Of a DNA stretch of 64,000 nt, positions 19,582-28,735 are shown in pieces. Positions within the stretch are counted from its first letter, which is position 1. Each line of letters starts with the position of its first letter. The DNA comes from Saprospiraceae bacterium (lineage in GTDB: Bacteria; Bacteroidota; Bacteroidia; Chitinophagales; Saprospiraceae): positions 1 to 64,000 of the forward strand of contig JADJVK010000008.1 in the NCBI GenBank assembly GCA_016710625.1, read 5' to 3'. A model generated the notes under the pieces. That model ran no database searches, had not been told where the DNA came from, and was given only the letters and a program-made list of their open reading frames with translations. The translations under genes and the position numbers were made by a program.

Positions 19582-20386
19582 ATGGATCGACTGCAAGTAA
19601 AATTAATTTTGGATAAGATAAATACCCTTTTCCAATCCATTCAGCAAGACAATCAAGTTTCGAGCTTAGAAAAAGATTTATTGTTGAGCTATATTCGAAA
19701 ATTATACGAAGCAGCTTTGGGAAATACCTTTCAAATTCCTGATTTTTCCAAACAAGATAATGAAATAAAACCACAACCAAAGGTTGAAACCCCTATTTAT
19801 GAAGCTCCTAAAATCATTGAAATTCCTGCAGATTTTTATGATGAAATCATTGCCGAAAAGGAAGCACCCGTTGCTAAACCAGTGGAAGTGGTACAAGAAA
19901 AGGTAGAAGTGCAGCCTGTAATAGAAAAAATAATTGAAAAAGAGGTTGTTCCACAACCCATAGAGCCAGAAATAGAAATCATTGAGCAGCCAGAAGAAGA
20001 TCCAATCGTCGTAGTTGCCGAACCAAAAGTAGATAAAGTAGCTGAGCCAAAAAGCAACGATCCATATTTGCAGTTTTCGGCGAAAGTCGAGAATCTATTT
20101 ACCATTGAATCTAAAAACGACTTGTTTACTAAATTGGCTGAGTCTCCAGTTGCTGACTTATCCAAAGCCTTTGGATTAAACGAAAAGATATTGATTATCA
20201 ATGATTTGTTTGGTGGGACAACAAAATGAAATGGAAAATGTCATCACAAAATTAAATGGCTATTCCAATTTTGAAACGGCGAAAGAGCTGCTATATCGCT
20301 TTGCAAATAGATTCAGTTGGGCATCAGAAAATAAAGAATTGAGAGCAAAAAATTTCATTAAAATAGTAAGAAGAAGGTATTTGTAA
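19582..20386 (+). CDS. Bacteroidota conserved hypothetical protein with Pro/Glu-rich linker, frameshifted
   Basis: Residues 1-50 form a helical start (LDKINTLFQSIQQDNQVSSL). Residues about 55-150 are a low-complexity Pro/Glu/Val linker. After that comes a conserved C-terminal part: DLSKAFGLNEKILIINDLFG, then, after a one-base shift near 20215, NEMENVITKLNGYSNFETAK, LLYRFANRFSW and IVRRRYL. Removing one G from GGGACAAC joins the parts as FGGQQNEMENV. The 'INEKIxFINDLFxG ... F.W' tail is a known uncharacterised bacteroidotal motif; I know no function. No signal peptide, so probably cytoplasmic. Confidence 0.6.
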
Positions 20387-20472
20387 GAAATTTTTATTTG
20401 AAATAGCAGTTTTGGTATATTTTAATTCGAAATTTTAATAAATTTGTTTTTTAAACCAATACCAAACAATCA

Positions 20473-20967
20473 ATGAAACAATACCTAACTAGAAAGTATG
20501 TCCTACTTTCATCAATTGCCATTATTGGCGTATTGCTTGCCTTTTTTATCTATAAAAATTATTTCTACGACAACGCTTCCAGTTTGAATTTGAATGAAAA
20601 GCAACAAATGGATGCTGTTTTAGCTGTTTTAGACCAACCAACAGCTGTTTTTGATAGCTCCAAAGGAAAATTAGTAACGGAGGAAGCACCGAAAATGAAA
20701 CCTGAAAGCAAGAAAAAAAGAGATTCCATCGTTGTCCAACAATTGTCTTCTAGCCCATTCAGAGGCAAAAGTTTTGAAGAAATTTATAAATTCTACGAAG
20801 CGAAAGTGAATGAATATCTTAAAACTAAGGACAAAAAAATCTTGATAGAAATAGCTGATTTCAGTAATGATCCATTGTTCAATGGTTGCAAAAAAATGGA
20901 TAATTTCAAAAATAAATTCAATGAATTAGAAAAAAAACTCAATGGAAATGAAGAGGAATTGTATTGA
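20473..20967 (+). CDS. Hypothetical membrane-anchored protein
   Basis: 164 residues. One N-terminal transmembrane segment (YVLLSSIAIIGVLLAFFIY) after a basic start (MKQYLTRK) is followed by a charged, mostly helical, extracytoplasmic part (KLVTEEAPKMKPESKKKRDS, SFEEIYKFYEAKVNEYLKTK). I do not recognise a family. It follows the Pro/Glu-linker gene by 86 bases and precedes the two outer-membrane protein paralogues on the same strand. Confidence 0.55.
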   Translation: MKQYLTRKYVLLSSIAIIGVLLAFFIYKNYFYDNASSLNLNEKQQMDAVLAVLDQPTAVFDSSKGKLVTEEAPKMKPESKKKRDSIVVQQLSSSPFRGKSFEEIYKFYEAKVNEYLKTKDKKILIEIADFSNDPLFNGCKKMDNFKNKFNELEKKLNGNEEELY

Positions 20968-20996
20968 TAATTTTAAAACATTTTGAAAAAAAGTCC

Positions 20997-21004
20997 TATA
21001 TTTG
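20997..21004 (+). promoter_or_regulatory. Candidate -7 box before outer-membrane paralogue 1
   Basis: TATATTTG lies 12 bases before the ATG; the same box with the same flanks precedes paralogue 2. The untranslated leader would be only a few bases. Confidence 0.4.
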
Positions 21005-21015
21005 AAAAAAAATAT

Positions 21016-21681
21016 ATGCAAACTAAAACATTAACATTGCTCTTTTTTCTTTTCATTGGAAGAATTTTTGCACAAAATGACTCTTCGAGTACTAATTTTT
21101 ATACTTATAAAAATCAGCTTGGATTTGGAGTTTCGGATTTGTTATTCAATTATTTAAAAACCAAACCCAATAAAAGTGTTGAGAATTATTACCTAATTTA
21201 TAGAAGACATTTCCAAAAGGTTAATTTAAGAGCTGGATTTAGTTATAATTATAACTTTTACAAAAGCACTCCAATACCAAATATCATTTTTTACGATTTG
21301 ACAAGTTATGAGAAATCATTCAATTACAGACTTGGTATGGATATGAATATTAAATTGAGCACTCGATTTATGTTAAATTTGGGGATGGATTTGATGTATA
21401 AGAATAAAAATACTACTTATTATCATCGAGACACCTCTAATAATTGGGCTTCAACAAGTTTTCACAAAGGAAATGGTTTCGGATTATCACCAATGTGTAG
21501 AATTGAATATAAAATAAACAAAAGATTATCGCTAAGCTCAGATGCAGTAGCCACCATGATTTTAACAAAATATATTAGCCATAGTACCTATCCAAATAAA
21601 GAACCAGATATGTATATTAATCAATTATATGAATTAGATTTCAATTTTCCTAAAACAATCTACCTAAATTTTTCCTTCTAA
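21016..21681 (+). CDS. Outer-membrane beta-barrel-like protein, paralogue 1
   Basis: I choose ATG 21016 (MQTKTLTLLFFLFIGRIFAQ), a clean signal peptide; an upstream TTG extends the frame but falls before the -7 box. The mature 200 residues are rich in alternating Tyr/aromatic strands (LIYRRHFQKVNLRAGFSYNY, FMLNLGMDLMYKNK, CRIEYKINKRLSLSSD) and end in IYLNFSF, a terminal Phe typical of barrel proteins. Function unknown. Its first 45 codons are nearly identical to those of the next gene while the rest is clearly diverged. Confidence 0.7.
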   Translation: MQTKTLTLLFFLFIGRIFAQNDSSSTNFYTYKNQLGFGVSDLLFNYLKTKPNKSVENYYLIYRRHFQKVNLRAGFSYNYNFYKSTPIPNIIFYDLTSYEKSFNYRLGMDMNIKLSTRFMLNLGMDLMYKNKNTTYYHRDTSNNWASTSFHKGNGFGLSPMCRIEYKINKRLSLSSDAVATMILTKYISHSTYPNKEPDMYINQLYELDFNFPKTIYLNFSF

Positions 21682-21855
21682 CTGCCAACTTTTCAATTCT
21701 ATTTCCTAATTTTAAAATCATTTATCCATTTAAAAATTAAATATTATCTAAAATTTTAGCGAAAATAAAGAATAATTAAAAACAAAAAAGTAAGGTATTA
21801 TTGGAAATAGAGAAGATTAATGTAATTTTTTCTCGACAATTCTGCTAAAAATCCC

Positions 21856-21863
21856 TATATTTG
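21856..21863 (+). promoter_or_regulatory. Candidate -7 box before outer-membrane paralogue 2
   Basis: TATATTTG, 12 bases before ATG 21876; conserved with the copy at 20997. Confidence 0.4.
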
Positions 21864-21875
21864 AAAAAAAAATAT

Positions 21876-22536
21876 ATGCAAACTAAAACATTAACATTGC
21901 TATTTTTTCTTTTCATTGGAAGAATTTTTGCACAAAATGACTCTTCGAGTACTAATTTTTATACTTATAAAAATCAGCTTGGATTTGGTGTTTCGGATTT
22001 GTTATTCAATAATTTTAATGGCACTGACAAAAAGAATGAAAGTTATAAATTATATTATAGAAGACATTTAAATAAATTTAATATTAGAGCTTTGTTTATT
22101 TATAACAACAATTATAATTTTTCAAAAGAAGATTCACCAATAAATAAAGACTATTATTTCTATACTACCAGTTACAATTTTAAATCAGGCATTGATGTAA
22201 ATGTACCTTTGAATCATAGTTTTATATTCAACTATGGAGCAGAGTTGATATATGGATATACAAAAGAGCTAACTGATATTTATGATACATCAAAAATTTG
22301 GGTTAATACTTTTGATCGAAAAATAAACACATTATGGCATTGGTTTTTTGTTTAGACTTGAATATAGAATTTTGAAAAGGCTTTCAATTAGTATCGAATC
22401 CAATATGCAATTTACTATTAACAATAGTAAAAATTTGTTTTATTCACCAAGCAAACAACCTAGATTAACAAATAATATTACTAATAGTCCTGATTTTTTT
22501 TACCCAAAAACATTGTTTTTAAACTTTTCGTTCTAG
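21876..22536 (+). CDS. Outer-membrane beta-barrel-like protein, paralogue 2, frameshifted
   Basis: Same signal peptide and first 45 residues as paralogue 1, then diverged strands (YKLYYRRHLNKFNIRALFIY, HSFIFNYGAELIYGYTKE). The frame breaks near 22325; the continuing frame reads FRLEYRILKRLSISIESNMQ and ends LFLNFSF, aligning with CRIEYKINKRLSLSSD and IYLNFSF of paralogue 1. Two A's missing from runs near 22320-22332 would restore FDRKNKTHYGIGFLFRLEYR. As printed the last third of the barrel is lost. Sequencing error or real inactivation both remain open. Confidence 0.65.
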
Positions 22537-23460
22537 CTATCTCCTATTCCATTCTCTCAAACGAATTTGGTACCTTTTTTCACTGATGGGCCAATAATTA
22601 GTATCGTATTTTGACTCCAAACTCGTTTCTTGAGCTGGGGTCAATAATTTTGGGAAAAAATTAATATTTGTCCTCTTTTCTACTTCATCGATGGTCGTTA
22701 CATAATCATTGATGGGCTTTTCGCTCACCTCATTCGGCATGATGTAAGCAATTGCTTCCTTCAAATTGGCATCTAAAATCACTTTATAATAGGCTTCAGG
22801 AATGGATACTTTATTTGCTTTTCCAATAAATCGAAGCCCCGGTTTGAGAATTGGTCCTGTCACCACATATATTTTTTGGTGTCTCCTTGCCCAATCTTTT
22901 ACGTTTTCCTCCAATTCTCGCCAAATCCCACCGTTAAAATTTCTTACCTGTGGACTCATATTACTCATCAAAAACGTCTCATCCATCGCTCTCTCATCAT
23001 AACTCATATCCGAAGCTGGGCACATATGACCTCGGTCATATCCAGAACCTCTGTAATCGTCAGGTGTTGCTGATCTAGTTTTCACCGCCCCATCAGGTCT
23101 GAAATTGTCATTTCTCTTTGCCTGTCCACCCACAAACATGTCTTTTGTCAACACATAAGCCACCCATTCTGCCTGCTCATATTGCTCAGAATATGACAAA
23201 GTGTAGCCAATATGTTGTACTAGCTCATTTCCATTCCCTACTGGCAAATAATTCAGATTTGTGGAATTGGTATTCGTATTTGGCGCAATGTTATCCTGTT
23301 GATTTCTATCATTTTGCTCTGTAGGTTGCTTTCTATTGTTATGATTATTATTTCTTCCTTGCCGTGCTCCTCGCCAATATGCCATTGCAAAAGCAATAGC
23401 TACAAATAAAATTACCCATAAAAAAGTACCTTTCGAACTACCTGAATTATTTTGTGCCAT
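22537..23460 (-). CDS. DNA/RNA non-specific endonuclease (NucA/NucM type), membrane-anchored
   Basis: 307 residues. One N-terminal transmembrane helix (FLWVILFVAIAFAMAYW), an Asn/Gln-rich linker (about 32-70), then a beta-beta-alpha-Me nuclease domain with YDRGHMCPASD (His145 as general base), NMSPQVRNFNGGIWRELE (metal-binding Asn region) and IYVVTGPIL. Such nucleases cut single- and double-stranded DNA and RNA with Mg or Mn; the anchor points to periplasmic or surface action, for example nutrient DNA use. It ends convergently at the last base after the paralogue 2 stop. Confidence 0.88.
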   Translation of the reverse strand: MAQNNSGSSKGTFLWVILFVAIAFAMAYWRGARQGRNNNHNNRKQPTEQNDRNQQDNIAPNTNTNSTNLNYLPVGNGNELVQHIGYTLSYSEQYEQAEWVAYVLTKDMFVGGQAKRNDNFRPDGAVKTRSATPDDYRGSGYDRGHMCPASDMSYDERAMDETFLMSNMSPQVRNFNGGIWRELEENVKDWARRHQKIYVVTGPILKPGLRFIGKANKVSIPEAYYKVILDANLKEAIAYIMPNEVSEKPINDYVTTIDEVEKRTNINFFPKLLTPAQETSLESKYDTNYWPISEKRYQIRLREWNRR

Positions 23461-23530
23461 AAATTAATGATAATTATATCAAATATAAGGTAGGGTTGTA
23501 TTAAATTTGAAAATAAATCAAATAAAAATA

Positions 23531-24575
23531 ATGCTTCATTAGATTCATCCAAATAGAATAAGACAAATCCTTTTTTTACTTTTTATTGGAATATTAGGTT
23601 TTGTGATTGCAAAAGAAATGTATTATTTCTTAAATGCATTTTTAGGAGCGATCACGTTATATGTCATTTTGAGAAGCTCCCTTTTTCATTTAATCATTAA
23701 GAAAAAATGGAAAAGATGGATTGCCGCCTTCGTCCTCATCCTCAGTACCATCCTCCTTTTGGTCATTCCATTTGCCTGGCTTTCGACCGTGATTATCAAT
23801 AGGATGAGTCCTTATGTACAAAATCCAGATACCATAAAATCCTACTTTGAAAGTATTCACCAATATTTGTTGGTCAATTACAAAATTGAAATTTTTAGTG
23901 CAGACAATATTCAAAATGCAAACACTTTTGTTGTCAATTTTGCAAAAAATGCCATTGGTGGAACAATGAATGGATTAGGAACATTTTTTCTTTATGTATT
24001 TAATGCTCTATTTTATGCTCACTCAATGTCTTGAGATGGAATTGTGGTTCAAAAAATCGCTTCCTTTCAAGCAAAAAAACGTTACAAATATCATTACGGA
24101 ATTGAAAAACATGATCTTTAGCAATGCTATTGGAATCCCCTTAGTCGCTATTATTCAAGGTTTTGTAGGGATGTTGGGCTATTGGATTTTCGGCATTCAG
24201 GAGTTTGTTTTGATGGGTGTTTTCACAGCCATCAGCTCAGTAATTCCATTGGTAGGGACGATGATTGTGTTTATTCCTTTGATGTTGTTACAATTATCTA
24301 TTGGAAATATCTATCAAGGTATTGGAGTTGGATTGTGGGGATTGTTGATTATTGGGTCAATGGACAATGTAGCTCGTCTATTTTTACAAAAAAAATTGGC
24401 AGATGTGCATCCACTCATTACGCTATTTGGTGCATTTATCGGACTGAATATGTTTGGTTTTTTGGGTATTATTTTCGGTCCATTGATTCTTTCTATTTTC
24501 TTATTGTTTGTTCGAATTTATATCGATGAATTTGGCATTGCAGATGCAGACCAACTAGATAAAAATAAATTATGA
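23531..24575 (+). CDS. AI-2E family transporter, frameshifted
   Basis: Hydrophobic protein with the AI-2E/PerM order: N-terminal helices (RQILFLLFIGILGFV, YYFLNAFLGAITLYVILR), a long amphipathic middle (NTFVVNFAKNAIGGTMNGLG), the FMLT..L-E-WFKKSLPF motif, and C-terminal helices (LVAIIQGFVGMLGYWIFGI, SVIPLVGTMIVFIPLMLLQL, FGAFIGLNMFGFLGIIFGPL). A one-base loss in the T-run near 24000 splits it into two frames (up to 24034, and from about 23994). The likely ATG at 23531 is followed by an in-frame TAG at 23540; GTG 23603 is the first open start but would delete helix 1. Family members export or exchange small molecules or ions; the substrate is unknown. Confidence 0.75.
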
Positions 24576-24622
24576 AGCGAATAAATGATTCGATTGATTT
24601 TAAATAGGAGCTTATAAAAGTG

Positions 24623-24648
24623 TAAAAGAAAGAAAGAAAGAAAGAAAG
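24623..24648 (+). repeat. AAAG tetranucleotide repeat
   Basis: About six tandem AAAG units, 48 bases after the AI-2E stop codon in non-coding DNA. Slippage-prone, no gene attached. Confidence 0.8.
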
Positions 24649-24731
24649 TTGACTTTCATAACTCCATTTCTTTTAATCTTTAATATCCTTTTTTTATAAA
24701 TCTAGCTTCACTTCCCGTAGTAGGAAGGTGA

Positions 24732-25173
24732 TTATAGACATATAAGACTATCATTGTATTTACAATTCATTTCTTTGATGTCAATGCCACCATCACATTT
24801 TTGTGGAACTATTTTGTACCATATTAACAAAGTGTCAATATCAGCTGAGGTTTGAGCACCTTGAGCTAAATGGATATAATAGGTTTTACGAATTAATGTT
24901 TCTAATGAATCTTTACTGGATTCTGCTATAAGAATATCAAACACGCCACCCTGTAACCCATTTTTAGCTTTAAGAGGTACAAGATTTCCAAATTCATCTT
25001 TTACAATGGTATTTGAATTAAATGGACCATTCAAATCACTTAATAAGGATTCTTTATTTGTTGCATCAACAATTAAAAAATCATTACTTTCTCTGTATCA
25101 AAAAATCGCAATATTCATTTGGACCACATCCAAATGTATATATTAGTAAAAATATTAAAACTATTTTTTTCAT
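24732..25173 (-). pseudogene. Small hypothetical lipoprotein, frameshifted
   Basis: ATG 25173 starts a lipoprotein signal (MKKIVLIFLLIYTFGCGPNE). The frame breaks twice within 40 bases: one T missing near 25105 and one A near 25090 would give FFDTEKSNDFLIVDATNKES. The remainder runs intact through LLSDLNGPFNSNTIVKDEFG, LKAKNGLQGGVFDILIAESS and ADIDTLLIWYKIVPQKC to 24732. About 147 residues; no family recognised. It lies between the AI-2E gene (convergent) and the broken T9SS gene on its own strand. Confidence 0.6.
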
Positions 25174-25234
25174 ATTAAAGAAGTTAGTTATTTATAAATA
25201 TCAATCTAGAATAATTAAAATCATCGCACTGAAA

Positions 25235-26755
25235 CTATCGTAGCACCACCAACTTTTGAGTAGCCAACACCCTTTCCCCAAACCTTTTCGGTTGCCTCAG
25301 TTGTACCCCATAAACACCACTTGCTAATTTAGAAATATCAATTGTAGCAAGGTATGCAAAATCTGGCATGGTGTATTTTTGAACAATAGCTCCGCTGACA
25401 TCTATGATGATGACATCTGTTTTAATAACTGGGTCATATTCTTTTAGGGTAATATCTATTTTTATATCCGTTGAGGCTGGATTGGGAAAGAGTTTGATAT
25501 CAAAATCATCTAGAGTAATATCTTTATTTGCTACATGGAGGGTATCACAAGGACTTCCTTTGAGGGGACCTAATCTATAATTTGGATATTGTGGTAACCC
25601 TCTAAAATGAGCAGTTAATGTTCCAAATTTTCTAACTTTACAATTTATTCCTTTTATATCAGGATTATCAATGATATAAAATGTTTTAGAGCTACTTGTA
25701 GAGGTAATATAAATTTTCCCATCAGGAGCTAGTTGCATACTCGAAAAATTGTTTTCCCAAAAATTTTCAAATCGAGAACTATCCCATCTTGCCACTGTAT
25801 CCGCAGATAAAAAAATATTCTTGGATGACAAATCTAATTGTATAAAATTATGTCTTAATGCTACATAAAGATATCTGTTATTGGCCGAAACAGCAACTCC
25901 TGAAAATTGAAAATCTTTATAATCTGGAATAAATTCTTTTAAAGCAATATTTCCAGAGCATCTATCAAAATCAAAATTCTAAGTCCATTCACTTCATCTA
26001 GAACAAGCAAGAGTTTGACGTCAGGCGAAAAACAGATTGCCCAAGACCATTACTAAATAAACTTGTGGTATCTACTTGTTGTTTATCTACTATTTAAACC
26101 CATCTTGAGTAATTAAAACTTATAAAATAATCTATTTGTTTTATCTGTCTTAAGTAACCACCAATCCCTACCATTGCCATGTTTACAAAGGTTCATACCT
26201 GTTTCATTTATAGTATCTGATATAATAGGTATATCCTTTTCTAGAACTTTTAATTTTGAGTTAATAATACTAATTTTTGCATATATAATAGGCTAGATAA
26301 ATAAACATTTAATTTAAAATCATAATCTAAATGATTATATATAACATAATAATAATTGCTATTAAAAGCTGGAATTGAAGTAATACCATTAATAAATGGA
26401 TAACCACCTTGCTTCGTAAAATCAGTATTATAAATAACTCCTGCATTAATAGTATCACCATTATCAATAGATTTATAATTTGAATCAAGAAATTTTAGCT
26501 CCATTCGAATAAAGTAAGAAATTACCATTTTCATCACTCATACTTAATTTGGATTGTCCATATAAAGGCTGAGAAACATATTTAAAATTAGGATTTGTAT
26601 ATTATTAAAATTTATTATTAAACTTCCAAAAAACTATCTATACTCAATACCCCATCAGCTAATAACCAATTGTAATCATGTTTTTGTGCAACCGACTGAA
26701 ATACAACACCATGAAAAATGAAAAAGCTAAAAATGATTTGAAGTTTGATATGCAT
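25235..26755 (-). pseudogene. T9SS type A beta-propeller paralogue, multiply frameshifted
   Basis: From ATG 26755 a signal peptide (IIFSFFIFHGVVFQSVAQ) and KHDYNWLLADG match the start of the 8121-9668 gene (AQKHDYHWIMG). Further pieces in changing frames match too: NGDTINAGVIYNTDFTKQGG and YYVIYNHLDYDFKLNVYLS (about 26440-26280). The last 199 codons (25831-25235) are intact, with a final blade (MQLAPDGKIYITSTSSSKT), LFPNPASTDIKIDITL and the sorting-domain end ATQKLVVLR. Total length is nearly that of the intact paralogue, so nothing large is missing. At least four frame changes are required. Confidence 0.7.
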
Positions 26756-26859
26756 AAAAATATTTTTTGGATAAAAAGTAGGCTTCAAAAATAAACAATT
26801 TAAAATCAAATTGCAAGTAATTGTTATAAAAAGATTAAACTCCAAACATTATTGAATCC

Positions 26860-26986
26860 CGCCGCTTTCCAATCCGAATCCCCGAATTAAAATTTCTCCC
26901 GTCAAGTTCGGAACTTCGGGATCAACCAATCCGAATCTTCCGAATTAACCAAATCAACCAATTTCAACCAACAAAGATTTACTCAA
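26860..26986 (-). repeat. Degenerate word tail D, downstream of a small membrane-protein gene
   Basis: In gene sense, starting just after the TGA: TTGAGTAAATC, TTTGTTGGTTG, AAATTGGTTG, ATTTGGTTAATTCGG, AAGATTCGG, then GC-richer words. Same style and orientation as tails A-C and E, but more diverged. Confidence 0.5.
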
Positions 26987-27331
26987 TCAATTGATCTTGG
27001 AAAAAAATAAAAAAATAATTCCTCCCAAACCATAGGCGAAGATATCGAAAATATCATAGGTAAATTTTGTAGAAAAATGGGGCAAAACAAACTCAAAAAC
27101 TATAGAAATATACAAGAAAACAAAACATATTTGCAAAAGGCTCAATTTGAATGTCGTCGCTCTTTTAACATATCGAATCAATAAAGTACTGACAGAAAAC
27201 AAGATAGGAAGACATAAAATATCCGCAAAATAATTGCGGACAAAAGCACTTTCAATACAAATATAATCAAACTTTACACCTAAAAGGAAAATGTAAAGGA
27301 CAACTAAAACCATCCACCCACGATATTTCAT
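26987..27331 (-). CDS. Small integral membrane protein
   Basis: 114 residues with four hydrophobic segments (WMVLVVLYIFLLGVKF, ADILCLPILFSVSTLLI, LQICFVFLYISIVFEFVL, IFDIFAYGLGGIIFLFF). The FDIFAYGLGGIIFLFF end resembles small bacteroidotal membrane proteins annotated as VanZ-like or citrate-transporter-like, without proven function. Its ATG lies directly next to the TAA of the zinc-ribbon gene, so the two are translated as a unit downstream of gldC. Confidence 0.65.
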   Translation of the reverse strand: MKYRGWMVLVVLYIFLLGVKFDYICIESAFVRNYFADILCLPILFSVSTLLIRYVKRATTFKLSLLQICFVFLYISIVFEFVLPHFSTKFTYDIFDIFAYGLGGIIFLFFSKIN

Positions 27332-27631
27332 TTATCCTGGTCCGAAGATGAGTACAGAAATTGCCAAGGTCACAAAGGCTAGCAACAAAAACCAAGATGA
27401 TCGCAAAGCCCAGTACAAAGCTTTATCCAATCCGCTATCCGAGTTTTTAATTTTTTCTAGCCAAATATCTATTTTATCTTTTGGAGCTTCCAGAGCTTCT
27501 AGTTTTTTCTGTTCTTCCTTTTGATTTTTCTCCAATTGATAGTTAATCAAAGTATTGCAATTAGAGCAATAGTCTTGATTTTCATTCCAAGTGTTGCAAT
27601 TTGGGCACTTAATTTTGCTATATAGGTGCAT
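27332..27631 (-). CDS. Zinc-ribbon membrane protein
   Basis: 99 residues: an N-terminal zinc ribbon (CPNCNTWNENQDYCSNC, residues about 9-25), a charged linker (EKNQKEEQKKLEALEAPKDK) and one C-terminal transmembrane helix (SSWFLLLAFVTLAISVLIFG). It starts two bases after gldC ends and stops directly before the next ATG, so it is in the same operon. Function unknown. Confidence 0.65.
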   Translation of the reverse strand: MHLYSKIKCPNCNTWNENQDYCSNCNTLINYQLEKNQKEEQKKLEALEAPKDKIDIWLEKIKNSDSGLDKALYWALRSSWFLLLAFVTLAISVLIFGPG

Positions 27632-27633
27632 CC

Positions 27634-27990
27634 TTAACTTTTAGGTATTAATTCCGTTTTTTCACCAAAATATTGAACAAATTTTTGCATATCCACTGCC
27701 AAATCTTTGTTTTGTGTTGCTTTGAAATAAGTATCCGCCAATCCTCTCATGGTCTGAAACATAAACCGATCCATTTCTTGCACCTGCATTTCATTGGTCC
27801 ACAAATCAATTTTCAAAGTGTCTTTATGGTCGCTATCAAAAAGAGAAAGCAACATCGCTTTGCAGGCAGCTACATCTATCTTATCAGGATTATCCGTTGA
27901 AAACCAATCCATTGCAATAGGAATATTTTCAGCATTCAATCCAATATTAATTTGAATGGTCGATTCCTTCACCACAGTTTTATCATCCAT
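27634..27990 (-). CDS. gldC: Gliding motility protein GldC
   Basis: ATG 27990 (MDDKTVVKESTIQINIGLNA) is chosen because the longer frame overlaps truB. The 118-residue protein has the GldC pattern: a central CKAMLLSLFDSDHKDTLKID, LWTNEMQVQEMDRFMFQTMR and a C-terminal DLAVDMQKFVQYFGEKTEL. In Flavobacterium, GldC is a soluble accessory factor that supports the gliding/T9SS machinery. Its presence with T9SS cargo and a PorP/SprF protein agrees with a gliding or T9SS-competent cell. The ATG lies two bases after the truB stop. Confidence 0.82.
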   Translation of the reverse strand: MDDKTVVKESTIQINIGLNAENIPIAMDWFSTDNPDKIDVAACKAMLLSLFDSDHKDTLKIDLWTNEMQVQEMDRFMFQTMRGLADTYFKATQNKDLAVDMQKFVQYFGEKTELIPKS

Positions 27991-27992
27991 AA

Positions 27993-28727
27993 CTACTTTT
28001 TTTCTACTTGACTTAATTTTTCTATAATATTTTCTAATTGCCAAGCTTCCTCATTTTTGAAAATACCGATTTGAGTCCTGCACAAAGCTGCCAAATAAGC
28101 TCCGCTTTTCAGCTCATTCCCAAAATCATAGGCTAATGAACGAATATAGGTTCCTTTGCTGCAAGTAACCGAAAAATCCAATTCTGGCAACCTGTTTTGA
28201 GTGATTTTAAAATTTGAAATATTGACTTTTCGAGGTTCTACGATAACTTCCTTCCCTTTTCTTGCTTTTTTGTAAATCGGCTGCCCATCAATTTTTATAG
28301 CAGAAAAGATGGGAGGCAATTGCATTATGTCACCCTCAAAATGAGCTAAAGCTGCTTCAATTAACTCATTATCAATATGTTCTATTGGGAAAGTGGCATC
28401 AATTTCAGTTTCCAAATCGTAGCTAGGTCGAGTTGCTCCGATAAAAAAAGTACCAGTATAAACCTTTTCCATGCCTTGGTATTGGTCGATCATCTTCGTG
28501 TTTTTGCCAGTACAGATAATCAACAATCCTGTTGCCATCGGGTCCAATGTACCAGCATGCCCAATCTTGATTTTTTTTAATCCAAGCCCATATTTTAGCT
28601 TTGCCTTAATTTTATTCACTGCATCGAAAGAGGTCCAATGCAAAGGCTTATCTATCAGAATGGTCGTACCTTCTTCGAATAATTCTGGGAACCATTCTCC
28701 ATCATAATCTTTTTTTAGTAAAAGCAT
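27993..28727 (-). CDS. truB: tRNA pseudouridine(55) synthase
   Basis: I choose ATG 28727 (MLLLKKDYDGEWFPELFEEG); the longer frame would run into the preceding gene. The TruB motifs are present: ILIDKPLHWTSFDAVNKIK, KIGHAGTLDPMATGLL with the catalytic Asp, GTFFIGATRPSYDLE, LPPIFSAIKIDGQPIYKKAR and CSKGTYIRSLAYDFG. The enzyme makes pseudouridine 55 in tRNA. It is followed at once by gldC and preceded by the small membrane protein gene after surE. Confidence 0.93.
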   Translation of the reverse strand: MLLLKKDYDGEWFPELFEEGTTILIDKPLHWTSFDAVNKIKAKLKYGLGLKKIKIGHAGTLDPMATGLLIICTGKNTKMIDQYQGMEKVYTGTFFIGATRPSYDLETEIDATFPIEHIDNELIEAALAHFEGDIMQLPPIFSAIKIDGQPIYKKARKGKEVIVEPRKVNISNFKITQNRLPELDFSVTCSKGTYIRSLAYDFGNELKSGAYLAALCRTQIGIFKNEEAWQLENIIEKLSQVEKK

Positions 28728-28735
28728 AAATTGAT

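Noticed and set aside
24182..24529. 115-residue + strand ORF
   Set aside because: Alternative frame of the AI-2E transporter gene; Trp/Tyr/Cys-rich composition typical of a shadow frame.
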